The notes below the pieces were generated by a model. That model did not search any database and had not been told where the DNA came from. It saw nothing but the letters and a program-made list of their open reading frames with translations. Shown here piece by piece: positions 24,260 through 32,910 of a stretch of 35,028 nt of DNA. Source of the DNA: Candidatus Zipacnadia bacterium (GTDB lineage Bacteria; Armatimonadota; Zipacnadia; Zipacnadales; UBA5352); contig JALGVE010000011.1 of the NCBI GenBank assembly GCA_029820045.1, positions 1-35,028 on the forward strand. The letters run 5' to 3'. Made by a program: the position numbers and the translations under genes. The stretch's first letter is position 1. Each line of letters begins with the position of its first letter.

Positions 24260-25330
24260 CTATTCGGCGTCGCAGATGACGATCCAGGAGACCTCGCGTT
24301 GCGGGCTGCCCCGGTAGTTCGCCCTGATGATGTTGGCGCCCTTTGCCAGGTCCGGCGTGAAGGTGATCGTCCGGCCGTCGTCACCCACCTGATACTTCAC
24401 CGCCTTATCCCCTGCCACGAGTTCGACTTCCAGAACCGGCACCTGCTCGTCGGCCAGGCGAGCGGTGAAGGTCGGCCCGGTTGTGTCAACATGCGTGCCG
24501 ATCGGCGGGGCGAGATCGGCGAAATGCAGCTTCTCCTGGTGGGCCCAGCGAGTGAAGGTCTTCATCGAGTTACCCTTGACCACCATCTGACGGGGCACGC
24601 GCATCGGGTCGTCAGTCTGGTCGGCTGGGCCGCGGTCAATGCTGAAGGCGATGCGATAGCCCGCCTCCCGCACCTCACGCATCACGTCGTTGTCATAGTT
24701 GCCGTACGGGTAAGCGAGCGAGATGACCTTCGAGGCGGTGTGCTCCTCGAGCGTTGCCTTGGAACCGGCCAACTCCTCGGCAAGCTTCTCTGCGCTCACC
24801 TTGGTCGGGTTTATGTGGCTCACGGTGTGCGAGCCGATCTCCCATCCTGCCTTCTCCAGCTCCGCGACGTCCTCCCAGGTCAGGTGGCCCTTGCCGCCCA
24901 CGCTCTCGCTGATGAGAAAGGCCGTGCCTACGAACCCGTGCTTGTCCATCAGCGGCTTGCTCTCGGTGAGCACGGACTTGAGGCCGTCGTCGAAGGTGAG
25001 GGCCACGGCCTTCTCGGGCAGGTCCGCCTTCCCCTCCAGGTAGTCGGCGATCTGGGAGGCGGTGACGGACTCATAGCCCTCATCGTGCAGCAACTGCAAC
25101 TGCTCCTTGAAGTCCTCCGTGGAGACCTCGTAGAAGCCCGTGGGGTTCGCGCTCATCTTGTGGTAGCAGAACACGGGGACGGTGCGCTGGGGCAGTTGCT
25201 GCTCGGATGCCTGGCCCCCCTCGGTGAGCGTCTCGGTCTCTCCAGGCGGCCTGCGGCCGCAGCCCGCCAGCATCAAGGCGACAACGAGCACGAGGACAGG
25301 CAGCCCGCGGCACGGCTTTGCCCTTATCAC
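24260..25330 (-). CDS. Polysaccharide deacetylase lipoprotein (NodB domain)
   Basis: A 356-residue protein. A lipoprotein signal with lipobox LAGC (Cys24) is followed by a linker and a NodB-type domain: VPVFCYHKMS (51-60), TFDDG (112-116; metal and catalytic Asp), SHTVSH (167-172; the two metal His), and YPYG (207-210). A C-terminal beta domain (about 275-356) ends in TPDLAKGANIIRANYRGS, like a small carbohydrate- or cell-wall-binding module. Such enzymes remove acetyl groups from chitin-like sugars or peptidoglycan at the cell surface. The start is the GTG at 25328-25330, with AGGAGG eight bases upstream; the earlier in-frame ATG gives an extension without lipoprotein signal. It lies 25 bases after the aminotransferase. 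Confidence 0.93.
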   Translation of the reverse strand: MIRAKPCRGLPVLVLVVALMLAGCGRRPPGETETLTEGGQASEQQLPQRTVPVFCYHKMSANPTGFYEVSTEDFKEQLQLLHDEGYESVTASQIADYLEGKADLPEKAVALTFDDGLKSVLTESKPLMDKHGFVGTAFLISESVGGKGHLTWEDVAELEKAGWEIGSHTVSHINPTKVSAEKLAEELAGSKATLEEHTASKVISLAYPYGNYDNDVMREVREAGYRIAFSIDRGPADQTDDPMRVPRQMVVKGNSMKTFTRWAHQEKLHFADLAPPIGTHVDTTGPTFTARLADEQVPVLEVELVAGDKAVKYQVGDDGRTITFTPDLAKGANIIRANYRGSPQREVSWIVICDAE

Positions 25331-25355
25331 TGCGATAGCCTCCTGTCTGCGATTG

Positions 25356-26606
25356 CTACTGCAAGAGCGCGGCCGTGTTATCAAGCGCCTGGGAAAAGGC
25401 TGCCAACGCCTCCTCAACTTGCTCGGCGCTGATGATCAGGGGAGGCTCGAAGCGTATCACCTTCGGGTTATTCAGCGTGTATCCCGCGACAATGTGCTCC
25501 CCGGCAAGGGCGGAAATCACCAGCCCGGCCACGTCAGAATCGTCGAACTGCACGCCGATGAGCAGGCCGCGCCCCCTCACCTCCACGATTTTGTCTTGGA
25601 ATTCGGCGGCGATGGCGCTGAGTCCTTCCATGAACTGATCGCCGCGCTCGGCGGCCCTTTCACACAGGCCGTCCTCCTCGATCGACTCGATAGCGCCCAG
25701 GCCGGCGGAGCAGGCGAGCGGATTGCCGCCAAAGGTCGAGGTGTGCACGTAGGGGTTCTCCGCGAAGATGTCCCAAATCTCGGGTCGGGCGATGAAGGCG
25801 CCCATGGGCATCACGCCACCGCCCAGCGCCTTGCCCATGGTCATGATGTCGGGGACAACCCCGGCCCAGTCGCAGGCCCACCACTTGCCCGTCCGTCCAA
25901 ACCCGGTCTGCACCTCGTCGAGAATCAGCAGTGCGCCGGCTTCGTCACATATCTCGCGGGCGCGCGGCAGGTAGTCATCAGGCGGGACGACGATCCCGCC
26001 CTCCCCCTGGATAGGCTCGAAGATGACGGCGGCCGTCTTGTCCGTCACGGCCTCCGCGAGGGCCTGCGCGTCCCCGAAGGGCACGTGAGTAAAGCCGGCC
26101 ATCAGCGGCTGGAAAGGATCGCGGTAAACGTCACGGCCGGAGGCGGACAGCGCACCGAAGGTCTTGCCGTGGAAGCCGCCCTGGGTGGAGACGAACTCCG
26201 GCCTCCCGGTGTGCGCACGGGCAGCCTTCAGAGCACCCTCGACCGCCTCGGCGCCGCTGTTGCAGAAGAAGCTGAACTGCAGAGAGCCCGGAGTTACCTC
26301 CGCCAGCCGTTCGGCGAGTTCGGCGGTGAGGGGGTTCGCCAGGATGTGACTGCTGAGCGGCATCTTTTCGAGCTGCTGCGCGACTCGCCGGATTATGCGC
26401 TCAGGACGGTGGCCCATGTTGAAGACTCCGGGCCCACCCCAGCAGTCGAGATACTTGTTACCGTCCGCGTCATAGATGTAGCAGCCCTCGGACGCCACTT
26501 CGACGGTATCGAAGCCCATGAACTTCACGAGCGTAGCTATGCCAGGGTTCACGTACTGCTCATAGCGGCGGAAGGTGAGGTCAATGATATCGTCCGCGCC
26601 GGTCAT
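25356..26606 (-). CDS. Class III PLP-dependent aminotransferase
   Basis: A 416-residue enzyme of the ornithine/acetylornithine/putrescine aminotransferase class. [18 protein letters not shown] (113-130) binds the cofactor phosphate, [15 protein letters not shown] (226-240) has the Asp that contacts the PLP ring, and [10 protein letters not shown] holds the Schiff-base Lys259. [15 protein letters not shown] and [15 protein letters not shown] complete the signatures. The sequence is closest in style to putrescine/diamine-type members, but substrate choice needs comparison. The ATG at 26604-26606 has GAGGAG nine bases upstream; a longer frame to 26669 has no such site. It heads a five-gene run ending in the small lipoprotein. 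A promoter and a long leader (26607-26902) precede it, and regulation may act there. Confidence 0.93.
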   Translation of the reverse strand: MTGADDIIDLTFRRYEQYVNPGIATLVKFMGFDTVEVASEGCYIYDADGNKYLDCWGGPGVFNMGHRPERIIRRVAQQLEKMPLSSHILANPLTAELAERLAEVTPGSLQFSFFCNSGAEAVEGALKAARAHTGRPEFVSTQGGFHGKTFGALSASGRDVYRDPFQPLMAGFTHVPFGDAQALAEAVTDKTAAVIFEPIQGEGGIVVPPDDYLPRAREICDEAGALLILDEVQTGFGRTGKWWACDWAGVVPDIMTMGKALGGGVMPMGAFIARPEIWDIFAENPYVHTSTFGGNPLACSAGLGAIESIEEDGLCERAAERGDQFMEGLSAIAAEFQDKIVEVRGRGLLIGVQFDDSDVAGLVISALAGEHIVAGYTLNNPKVIRFEPPLIISAEQVEEALAAFSQALDNTAALLQ

Positions 26607-26867
26607 TCGTTTTGACTCCTCTCCGAGGCCATCGCCGCCACGCCCTTGAATCGGCGCTGGCAGATGCATGATGGCTTTGGTCTGCGCGCGGAGAGCGGAC
26701 TACTTGTACCTGATGGCCGAGACGAAGGCCTCACCAACCAATGAATATGGCTACGTCAGGCATGCAGGCGTCCTCTCTCAGCCGTACATAAACAGACGCC
26801 GGCCTCCGAGGAGACCGACGCCGTGGATAAACTCTCTGTCATCCCGAAGAACGACAGCGCATATGCT
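26607..26867 (-). promoter_or_regulatory. Long, structured 5' leader of the aminotransferase mRNA
   Basis: If transcription starts about seven bases below the -10 box, the leader is about 260 bases. On the minus strand it holds GGTCTC-CTCG-GAGGCC, a stable hairpin with a YNMG-like loop (about 26798-26813), between two direct copies of GGCGTC. A later GACGCC (about 26767-26772) could pair with either copy. This gives two alternative folds. A second hairpin is TGGT-GA-GGCC facing GGCCATCA (about 26711-26736). No open frame is convincing. It matches no riboswitch class I can name. The remaining 26903-27131 shows no gene. Confidence 0.4.
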
Positions 26868-26873
26868 AATACC

Positions 26874-26902
26874 ATTATACCCATCGGCGGACGCGCACTC
26901 AA
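26874..26902 (-). promoter_or_regulatory. Sigma-70-type promoter for the aminotransferase run
   Basis: On the minus strand TTGAGT (26897-26902) and a perfect TATAAT (26874-26879) are separated by exactly 17 bases, in the only clearly AT-richer spot of the gap. The direction is right for the genes from 26606 downward. Confidence 0.7.
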
Positions 26903-27131
26903 CTTGAAGTCAAGAAATCGCTTCTCTCAAGGCGCCATTGAGGGAGTGACACACGAAAACACGTCCGCCACCATCCACGTCAGCGGTCTCGAACCGCGAG
27001 CTATGAAGGTCTGTATTCACCAGCGGGAAAGGTGGGGCGCACTTCAATTGCTGCCGAACAAGCCAGCGACTGGCCTGCCGCAATGACAGACATGCACGAC
27101 TGCCTTCAGGCCTGTCTGACAGAATAAGTAC

Positions 27132-27208
27132 TGGTCGGGGCGGCCGGACTTGAACCGGCGACCTTTTGACCCCCAGTCAAACGCGCTACCAAACTGCGCC
27201 ACGCCCCG
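27132..27208 (-). tRNA. tRNA-Pro (anticodon GGG)
   Basis: The 77-base minus-strand sequence folds fully: acceptor CGGGGCG with CGCCCCG, D stem GCGC/GCGC, anticodon stem TTTGA/TCAAA with loop CTGGGGG, variable AGGTC, T stem GCCGG/CCGGC with loop TTCAAGT, discriminator A and encoded CCA. The anticodon GGG lies at 27172-27174. It follows the HU gene on the same strand by 37 bases and may share its transcript. Confidence 0.97.
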
Positions 27209-27217
27209 ACTCAACCT

Positions 27218-27246
27218 GCGCCGCACGCTGCATCGCAAAGCGGCGC
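27218..27246. terminator. Hairpin between the HU gene and tRNA-Pro
   Basis: GCGCCGC and GCGGCGC arms with a 15-base loop begin at the last base of the HU stop codon. There is no T-run after it, so it could slow or end transcription, or mark a processing point ahead of the tRNA. Confidence 0.35.
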
Positions 27247-27536
27247 TACTTCTTACCCGCCACCATGTCTTTGAGCGCCTTGCCAGGCCTGAAGGCGGGA
27301 ACCTTGGTGGCGGCGATCATGATCTCTTCGCCGGTCTGCGGATTGCGGGCCTTCCGCCTCTTCCGACTCCGGCGCTCGAAGGTGCCAAAGCCCGTGATCT
27401 GGACCGTCTTCCCCCTCTTGATCGCGTTGGACACGGTCTCTACGAAAGCGGAGAGCGCGCGCGCTGCGTCTGCCTTGGTGATGTCCGCGGCCTCGGACAT
27501 TGCCTCAACTATGTCGGTCTTCGTCAGATCGGCCAT
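27246..27536 (-). CDS. hup: HU-family DNA-binding protein
   Basis: A 96-residue histone-like protein that bends and packs DNA as a dimer. MADLTKTDIVEAM, ITGFGTFERRSRKRRKARNPQTGEEI (about 47-72) and the C-terminal VPAFRPGKALKDMV are the family signatures. NPQTG is at the tip of the DNA-binding arm, with the Pro that inserts between bases. Length is normal (about 90). GGGAGGT stands seven bases before the ATG. It follows gpsA by about 85 bases in the same direction. HU near gpsA and der is a known bacterial arrangement. Confidence 0.97.
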   Translation of the reverse strand: MADLTKTDIVEAMSEAADITKADAARALSAFVETVSNAIKRGKTVQITGFGTFERRSRKRRKARNPQTGEEIMIAATKVPAFRPGKALKDMVAGKK

Positions 27537-27620
27537 CGTCTTTACCTCCCTCAGATTCGCGACGGCAATTCAACTCGTGAGTAATTACGCAAAGAGTGCG
27601 CGCTTTCCTTCTTTGTGCGC

Positions 27621-28634
27621 CTAGTATTCTGCTTTTTGTTCGCGCGTCATTAAGGCGGCAGCCCCCTCGCCAGGATCAAGACCCTCGAACAACACTCCGT
27701 GTACGGTCTGCCCGATGGGAACCTCGACCCCTAACTCGCTCGCCAACTCTACTTCCGCCTGCGTCGTGAAAATACCTTCTGCAACAGCCTTCATGGAGAC
27801 CTGTATTTCTTCGCGATTCTCACCTGCAGCGAGCCGTTGACCGGTGGAGTAGTTTCGGCTTAGTCGGCTCGCGCAGGTGGTGATGAGATCGCCTATCCCG
27901 GCTATGCCGGCGAAGGTCTCCGGGTGAGCGCCAAGCTTAACGCCCAGCCTGCGCATCTCGACTAGCCCGCGGGTGATGAGAGCAGCCTTGGCATTATCGC
28001 CGTAACCGAGGCCGTCGCTCATTCCAGCCGCGATGGCGATGACGTTCTTCAGCGCTCCGCACAGTTCCACACCCACTATATCATAATTGCGGTAAACGCG
28101 GAAGAGGGGGGAGCTGAGAAGGGCCTGTGCTTCATGCGCGCGCCGTTGGCTGGTAGAGGCGGCCACGCTGACAGCAGGCATCTTCCGCACGATCTCACCC
28201 GACAGGTTCGGCCCGGAGAGCGCGACGATCTCCGGCTCCCAGTGAGCGCCGAGTTCCTGTGCCAGGACCTGGCTCATGCGCAGGCCGGAGCCGCGTTCCA
28301 GGCCCTTCGTGGCGGAGATCATGAGCACATCACCGGGCACCAGGGGCGCCAACCTGGCCGCCGTCTCCCGCAGCCACAGCGAGGGCACGACCCAGATGAT
28401 CGCTTTCACATCCGCTAGCGTCCGCTCCCCATCGGCGGAGACGCTCACCTCATCGGGAAGGTGCACGCCGGGCAGATAGGTCGCGTTCTCCCGGCGCTGC
28501 TGGACGTCCGCGGCCAGCTCGTCACTCACCGCCCACAGGCGGGTCGCGATGCCACGGTCACCCAGCATGCAACTGATGGTTGTCCCCCAGGCCCCGGCGC
28601 CGATGACGGCCACCGGCGCATGTGAGTCACTCAT
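27621..28634 (-). CDS. gpsA: NAD(P)-dependent glycerol-3-phosphate dehydrogenase
   Basis: A 337-residue enzyme that reduces dihydroxyacetone phosphate to sn-glycerol 3-phosphate for phospholipid synthesis. It has the Rossmann motif VIGAGAWGTT (10-19), GLERGSG, SGPNLSGEI (140-148), and CGALKNVIAIAAGMSDGLGYGDNAKAALITRG with catalytic Lys196. GIAGIGDLITTC is the usual substrate-site stretch. The start is the ATG at 28632-28634 with GAGGAG nine bases upstream. A longer frame to 28742 only translates a hairpin repeat. It lies after plsY, which uses its product, though a repeat-filled gap of about 265 bases separates them. Confidence 0.97.
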   Translation of the reverse strand: MSDSHAPVAVIGAGAWGTTISCMLGDRGIATRLWAVSDELAADVQQRRENATYLPGVHLPDEVSVSADGERTLADVKAIIWVVPSLWLRETAARLAPLVPGDVLMISATKGLERGSGLRMSQVLAQELGAHWEPEIVALSGPNLSGEIVRKMPAVSVAASTSQRRAHEAQALLSSPLFRVYRNYDIVGVELCGALKNVIAIAAGMSDGLGYGDNAKAALITRGLVEMRRLGVKLGAHPETFAGIAGIGDLITTCASRLSRNYSTGQRLAAGENREEIQVSMKAVAEGIFTTQAEVELASELGVEVPIGQTVHGVLFEGLDPGEGAAALMTREQKAEY

Positions 28635-28661
28635 CGCGCTCGGCTCCTCGTGCAGAACTGG

Positions 28662-28680
28662 GTCGGGCTGGGAGCCCGAC
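28662..28680. repeat. Short family B hairpin upstream of gpsA
   Basis: GTCGGGCT, three-base loop, AGCCCGAC: the inner stem of the family B arm standing alone, about 30 bases upstream of the gpsA start. Confidence 0.7.
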
Positions 28681-28767
28681 ATGGTGTTTGCGCTCAGAAC
28701 TGACACTGACTTGGAGATAGGCAGAGCCCCGGCAGCGAGCACCCTGCATCACTGAAATGCACCAGGG

Positions 28768-28847
28768 CGTAGGTCGGGCTTTCTAGCCCGACTCCATTGA
28801 CCGCCGCGCAAACGATTCACGAGTCGGGCTAGAAAGCCCGACCTACG
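28768..28847. repeat. Inverted pair of family B elements (REPIN-like)
   Basis: Perfect 27-base arms at 28768-28794 and 28821-28847 (CGTAGGTCGGGCTTTCTAGC type) with a 26-base spacer that shares GCAAACGA and CACGAGTC-type text with the pair at 6591-6667. It occupies the gap between plsY and gpsA. Confidence 0.92.
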
Positions 28848-28899
28848 AAGAGCCCTCTCTGGCTGTTCCCGAGTACACCAACAGTATCGAGAAACAGCA

Positions 28900-29520
28900 C
28901 TAGGAATCAGATCCCCTATCAGCTTGCTTCGTCCCGACGCGGTTCTCCGTGCCCTTGAGCAGGCGCTCTATGTTATCGTTGTGACGGCCGATCACGAGCA
29001 GCGCAATGACCACAACCGCAACGACTACCTCGGCTCCGACGGCCGGGGACGTGGCATAGAGGATGACCGGCCCCGCTGCGACGGCAAGAACAGAGCCAAG
29101 TGACACGTAACGTGTCGTCGCGACCACCACCACCCAGATCGCCAGGCACGCCAGCCCAAGAAGCGGTCGCAAGGCCAGGAACGCGCCCAGGCTCGTCGCG
29201 ACACCCTTGCCGCCCTTGAAGCCGAGGTAGGGCGAGAAGCAATGCCCCATCACCACCAACAGCGCCGCCATCCCCAGCATCCAACCCTCCCCTCCCAGAA
29301 CCTTGCACAGCAGTACGCCCAGCACGCCCTTGAGCACGTCGCCAGCAAAGACCGCAATGCCGATGCGAGTGCCGACCGCGCGTATCACGTTGGTGGTGCC
29401 GATGTTACCGCTGCCGATCTGCCGCACGTCCACGCCCTTGGCGAACCCGGCCAGCAGGCCGATGGGAATTGCCCCTATGAGGTACGCAAGCGCGAGCCCC
29501 AGGACCTGGCCGCCAGTCAT
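28900..29520 (-). CDS. plsY: Glycerol-3-phosphate acyltransferase PlsY
   Basis: A 206-residue inner-membrane enzyme that moves the acyl group of acyl-phosphate onto glycerol 3-phosphate, the first step of phospholipid synthesis. The three conserved loops are visible: IGSGNIGTTNVIRAVG (35-50), GHCFSPYLGFKGGKGVATS (92-110), and GRHNDNIERLLKGTENRVG near the C-terminus. Several membrane helices lie between. The ATG at 29518-29520 is preferred over one seven codons earlier because GGAGGTG then sits at a normal distance. It is followed by gpsA, which makes its substrate, and preceded by der across about 160 bases with no gene. Confidence 0.96.
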   Translation of the reverse strand: MTGGQVLGLALAYLIGAIPIGLLAGFAKGVDVRQIGSGNIGTTNVIRAVGTRIGIAVFAGDVLKGVLGVLLCKVLGGEGWMLGMAALLVVMGHCFSPYLGFKGGKGVATSLGAFLALRPLLGLACLAIWVVVVATTRYVSLGSVLAVAAGPVILYATSPAVGAEVVVAVVVIALLVIGRHNDNIERLLKGTENRVGTKQADRGSDS

Positions 29521-29683
29521 TCCCAGCCCACCTCCATCCACCCCAGGCGATGGGGAACGCCACCACCGCTTTCAGCGTGCCCAGCACTGTGCTCCATCTT
29601 GCTCATGGTGTCAGTTACCTGCCACGAGAGTCGGGTACTGTCGTCACGCTCTCAACCAGGAGAGCTTTCGCCAGCGAGGGCGC

Positions 29684-31039
29684 TCAGGCCTTCTGGAGTC
29701 TGAGGCGAATCGGCGTGCCATGAAGACCGAACTTCTCGCGCAGTTGATTCCGCAGGTAACGCTCGTAGGAGAAGTGACAGAGTTCAGGGTCGTTGACCTT
29801 GAGCACAAAGGTCGGCGGCCGGGTCTCGGGCTGGGTAGCGTAATAGACCTTGAGCGGGCGAGCGCCGCGGCCCGGTGGCTGGTGCGCGAGCAGGGCGTCC
29901 TGGATGGCGCGGTTGACCTGGGCGGTCGGGACACGCCGGTTGAACTGTTCGGCGACGTCCCGGGCCGTCGGCAGTAAATCCTCCAGGCCCTCGCCGGTGA
30001 GGGCGCAGGTGAAGAGCAGCGTGGCGTAGTCCAGGAAGGGCAGCTCGTAGCGGGCGATGCGCTCGAAGTCGCCGCGGCGTGTGCGTTCCGCGCGGCGAAG
30101 CTGCCCTTGAGTTGAGGCCCCCTCCCGAGCCGTGCGCTCCTGAACCAGGTCCCATTTGTTGGCGACGATCACGATGCCGCGGCCGGCCTGCTCGATCTCG
30201 CCGGCGATCCGCGCGTCCTGCCGCGTCACGCCCTCCGAGGCATCCAGCACCAGCGCCCCCACGTCGGCGCGCTGCAGCGCGCGCAGGCTGCGCAGGCTGC
30301 TGTAGTACTCCGTACCGATCGCACGGTGTGACTTGCGACGCAGGCCGGCCGTGTCCACCAGGCGGAAGGGTCGGCCGTCGAACTCCACCGCGATGTCCAC
30401 GGCATCACGGGTAGTTCCGGGCGCCTCGCTGACGATGACGCGCTCCTCACCCAGCAGGCGGTTGATAATCGCCGACTTGCCGACGTTCGGCCGACCAACG
30501 ATGGCAATCGCAGTCTCCCCCTCGACGGCCTTCTCAGGCTCAAGGTCCTCCGGCAGCGCCTCGATGATGGCCTGCACCAGCTCGGGAATGCCGCGCTTGG
30601 ATTGCGCCGCGATGGGCAGCGGCTCACCCAGGCGCAGGTCGTAGAAGTCCTCCAGGTGCTCGGTCGAGGTCTCCAGCTTGTTCGCGGCGAGCACCGTCGG
30701 CTTGCCGGTGCGCCGGACGACCTCGGCGACCTCGTGATCGGGGTTGGTCAGGCCCTCGCGACCATCCACGAGCAGGACCAGCACATCGGCCTCGTTGAGC
30801 GCCGCTGTTGCTTGCTCCTTGACCTGGAGGATCAGCTCATCACTCTCGGCGCCGGCCAGGCCGCCGGTGTCAACGAGGACCACCCGATGATCGTCGAGGT
30901 CAACCTCGGTGTAGAGACGGTCGCGCGTGATGCCGGGGCGGTCATCCACGACCGCTAGCCGGTGGCCGACAAGCCGATTGAAGAGCGTGGACTTGCCCAC
31001 GTTGGTGCGGCCCACTATTGCGACGATGGGGAGCGGCAT
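29684..31039 (-). CDS. der: Ribosome biogenesis GTPase Der (EngA)
   Basis: A 451-residue protein with two GTPase domains and a C-terminal KH-like domain, required for 50S ribosomal subunit assembly. Domain 1: GRTNVGKST (10-18), DTGG (57-60), NKLE (120-123). Domain 2: GRPNVGKSA (182-190), EAPGTTRD, DTAGLRRK, NKWD. The G4 motif of domain 1 ends in Glu instead of the usual Asp, a conservative change. The KH-like region ends PIRLRLQKA. Length is typical. No strong ribosome site is seen at the ATG. It follows leuD by about 50 bases, which a hairpin repeat occupies. Confidence 0.97.
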   Translation of the reverse strand: MPLPIVAIVGRTNVGKSTLFNRLVGHRLAVVDDRPGITRDRLYTEVDLDDHRVVLVDTGGLAGAESDELILQVKEQATAALNEADVLVLLVDGREGLTNPDHEVAEVVRRTGKPTVLAANKLETSTEHLEDFYDLRLGEPLPIAAQSKRGIPELVQAIIEALPEDLEPEKAVEGETAIAIVGRPNVGKSAIINRLLGEERVIVSEAPGTTRDAVDIAVEFDGRPFRLVDTAGLRRKSHRAIGTEYYSSLRSLRALQRADVGALVLDASEGVTRQDARIAGEIEQAGRGIVIVANKWDLVQERTAREGASTQGQLRRAERTRRGDFERIARYELPFLDYATLLFTCALTGEGLEDLLPTARDVAEQFNRRVPTAQVNRAIQDALLAHQPPGRGARPLKVYYATQPETRPPTFVLKVNDPELCHFSYERYLRNQLREKFGLHGTPIRLRLQKA

Positions 31040-31072
31040 AGCCCGATTGTCCCGTCATCAAGGTTGTCGCCA

Positions 31073-31103
31073 GCCGTACGGAGGGCGGGGCTTCAGCCCC
31101 GCC
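31073..31103. repeat. Single family D element overlapping the leuD 3' end
   Basis: An exact copy of the 31-base left arm of the pair at 2740-2830, with the internal hairpin GGCGGGGC-TTCA-GCCCCGCC. On the minus strand it supplies the last codons and stop of leuD and the leuD-der spacer. Confidence 0.9.
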
Positions 31104-31608
31104 GGCTGTTCGCTCCTTGCGCCAACCGCCTCTTCACCAGCGGCACCAGGCCGCCGGCCTCCACCAGCTCGGCGGCAATGCCCTCCAGCGGCTGGAAGCT
31201 GAAGGTCTCGCCGGTGGTGAGGTCCTCGATAGAGCCGGCCTCGAAGTCAACGCGTAGCTCGTCGCCAGCGTTGATGCTCTCGGCGGCCTCCGGACTCTCG
31301 ATGATAGGCAGGCCGATGTTGAGGGAGTTGCGGTAGAAGATGCGGGCGAAGTTCACCGCGATGACGGCGCTCACACCGGCGGTCCTGATGGCGAGGGGGG
31401 CATGCTCACGGGAGCTACCGCAGCCGAAGTTCCGCCCTGCCACGATGAAGTCGCCTTCGCTGACGCGGCTCACGAACTCGGCGTCAATGTCCTGCATGCA
31501 GTGCGCGGCCAACTCGTCGGGATCGCTGGTGTTCAGGTAGCGGGCCGCGATGATCGCGTCGGTGTCAATGTGATCTCCGTACTTGTGCACCTTACCGGTC
31601 ACTGCCAT
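31093..31608 (-). CDS. leuD: 3-isopropylmalate dehydratase small subunit
   Basis: A 171-residue subunit of the leucine-pathway enzyme that converts 2-isopropylmalate to 3-isopropylmalate. YGDHIDTDAIIAARYL (10-25) and FGCGSSREHAPLAIRTAGV (61-79) are the substrate-binding signatures. The length and sequence are of the short, archaeal/HacB-like type rather than the 200-residue proteobacterial type, so a related role with other malate analogues is possible. The C-terminus is odd: the last three residues (RRG), part of the preceding Ser codon and the stop codon come from a family D hairpin repeat (31073-31103). GAGGTG lies about nine bases before the ATG. It follows leuC by 22 bases. Confidence 0.95.
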   Translation of the reverse strand: MAVTGKVHKYGDHIDTDAIIAARYLNTSDPDELAAHCMQDIDAEFVSRVSEGDFIVAGRNFGCGSSREHAPLAIRTAGVSAVIAVNFARIFYRNSLNIGLPIIESPEAAESINAGDELRVDFEAGSIEDLTTGETFSFQPLEGIAAELVEAGGLVPLVKRRLAQGANSRRG

Positions 31609-31630
31609 CTGCTTGTCACCTCTCGGCGCA

Positions 31631-32884
31631 TCAAAGCTCGTCCGGGCCGCATATCTTGCCCGCGATGGCGCTGGCGGCGGTCACGGCCGGGCTGGCGAGG
31701 TAGACCTCGCTCTCCGGGTGGCCCATGCGCCCCACGAAGTTGCGGTTCGTGGTGGCGATGGCCCGCTCCCCTGCCGCCAGCACTCCCATGTGCCCGCCCA
31801 GGCACGGCCCGCAGGTCGGCGTGCTCACCAGGCATCCCGCCTCCAGGAAGCTCTCGACCAGGCCCTCGCGCACAGCCTCAAGCTGTATCTCCTGGCTGCC
31901 GGGAAGGACGATGCAGCGGACACTCTCGGCCACGGTGCGGCCCTCAATGACCTTCGCGGCCTCACGCAGGTCCTCCAGCCGACCGTTGGTGCACGCACCG
32001 ATGACCGCCTGGTCAATGATGACTTCGCCGACCTCGGAGAGGCCGCGCGCGTTCTCCGGCAGATGCGGGAAGGACACCTGCGGCTCCACCCGGTTGCAGT
32101 CAATCTCCACGGTGCGAACGTACTCCGCGTCGTCGTCACTCGCCAACACACTCGGCTTGCGGTCGGAGCGCCCCTCGAACCACGTCATGGTCGTCTCGTC
32201 CGGCGCGACGATGCCGCTCTTGGCGCCCGCCTCGATGGCCATGTTGCACATGGTGAAGCGGCCGGCCATCGGCAGGCTCTCGATGACCGGGCCCTTGAAC
32301 TCCAGCGTCTGATAGCGCGCGCCGTCCACGCCGATCTGCCCGATGAGGTAGAGGATGAGGTCCTTGCCCGAGACCCACGGCCCAAGCTCGCCGGTGAAGA
32401 CAACCTCGATGCTCTCGGGCACGCGGAACCAGCACTCGCCCAGCGCCATCGCCGCCGCCGCGTCCGTGGAGCCGACGCCGGTCGAGAACGCGCCCAGCGC
32501 GCCGTAGGTACAGGTATGCGAGTCGGCGCCGACCATGACATCGCCGGGGATCACCAGGCCCTTGTCGGGCAGGATGATATGCTCGATGCCCCCGCCGGCG
32601 GCCTCGTAGTAGTGCTCGATGCCCTGCTCGCGGGCGAAGTCGCGCACCAGCTTGGTCTGCTCGGCGGACTTGATGTCCTTGTTCGGAGTGTAATGATCGC
32701 AGACCAGCATGACCTTCTCAGGGTCGAAGACGCGCTCGGCGTCCATCTTCGCGAACTCGCCGATGGCGATGGGCGCCGTGATGTCGTTGGCCAGCACCAG
32801 ATCCAGCTTGCAGTTGATGACCTCGCCGGGTTCGACCTCATCGCGCCCGGCCGCGCGGGCCAGCAGCTTCTCAGTGATCGTCAC
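31631..32884 (-). CDS. leuC: 3-isopropylmalate dehydratase large subunit
   Basis: A 417-residue aconitase-family subunit that carries the 4Fe-4S cluster. Cluster ligands are Cys298 (IGACTNGR), Cys358 and Cys361 ([13 protein letters not shown]). [30 protein letters not shown] and [30 protein letters not shown] are conserved substrate and structural stretches. It is the 420-residue HacA-like type, matching the short LeuD beside it. Translation starts at a GTG (32882-32884) with GAGGTG five bases upstream. It is preceded by yraN with a 26-base gap, and leuC-leuD are clearly one unit. Confidence 0.96.
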   Translation of the reverse strand: MTITEKLLARAAGRDEVEPGEVINCKLDLVLANDITAPIAIGEFAKMDAERVFDPEKVMLVCDHYTPNKDIKSAEQTKLVRDFAREQGIEHYYEAAGGGIEHIILPDKGLVIPGDVMVGADSHTCTYGALGAFSTGVGSTDAAAAMALGECWFRVPESIEVVFTGELGPWVSGKDLILYLIGQIGVDGARYQTLEFKGPVIESLPMAGRFTMCNMAIEAGAKSGIVAPDETTMTWFEGRSDRKPSVLASDDDAEYVRTVEIDCNRVEPQVSFPHLPENARGLSEVGEVIIDQAVIGACTNGRLEDLREAAKVIEGRTVAESVRCIVLPGSQEIQLEAVREGLVESFLEAGCLVSTPTCGPCLGGHMGVLAAGERAIATTNRNFVGRMGHPESEVYLASPAVTAASAIAGKICGPDEL

Positions 32885-32910
32885 AATGACACCTCGTTGG
32901 CTTTGCGAAC

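Noticed and set aside
26755-26790. A TPP riboswitch, from CTGAGA in the aminotransferase leader.
   Set aside because: The second conserved half (ACCTGATC-x-GGxTAATxCCxGCG type) is not present, so the match is just six bases.
26668-27086. Short plus-strand open frames in the gap before tRNA-Pro.
   Set aside because: No ribosome sites or family patterns; they lie over the minus-strand promoter and leader.
27044-27238. A 64-residue minus-strand open frame with VAQFGSAFDWGSKGRRFKSGRPDQ.
   Set aside because: This is the familiar mistranslation of a tRNA-Pro gene.
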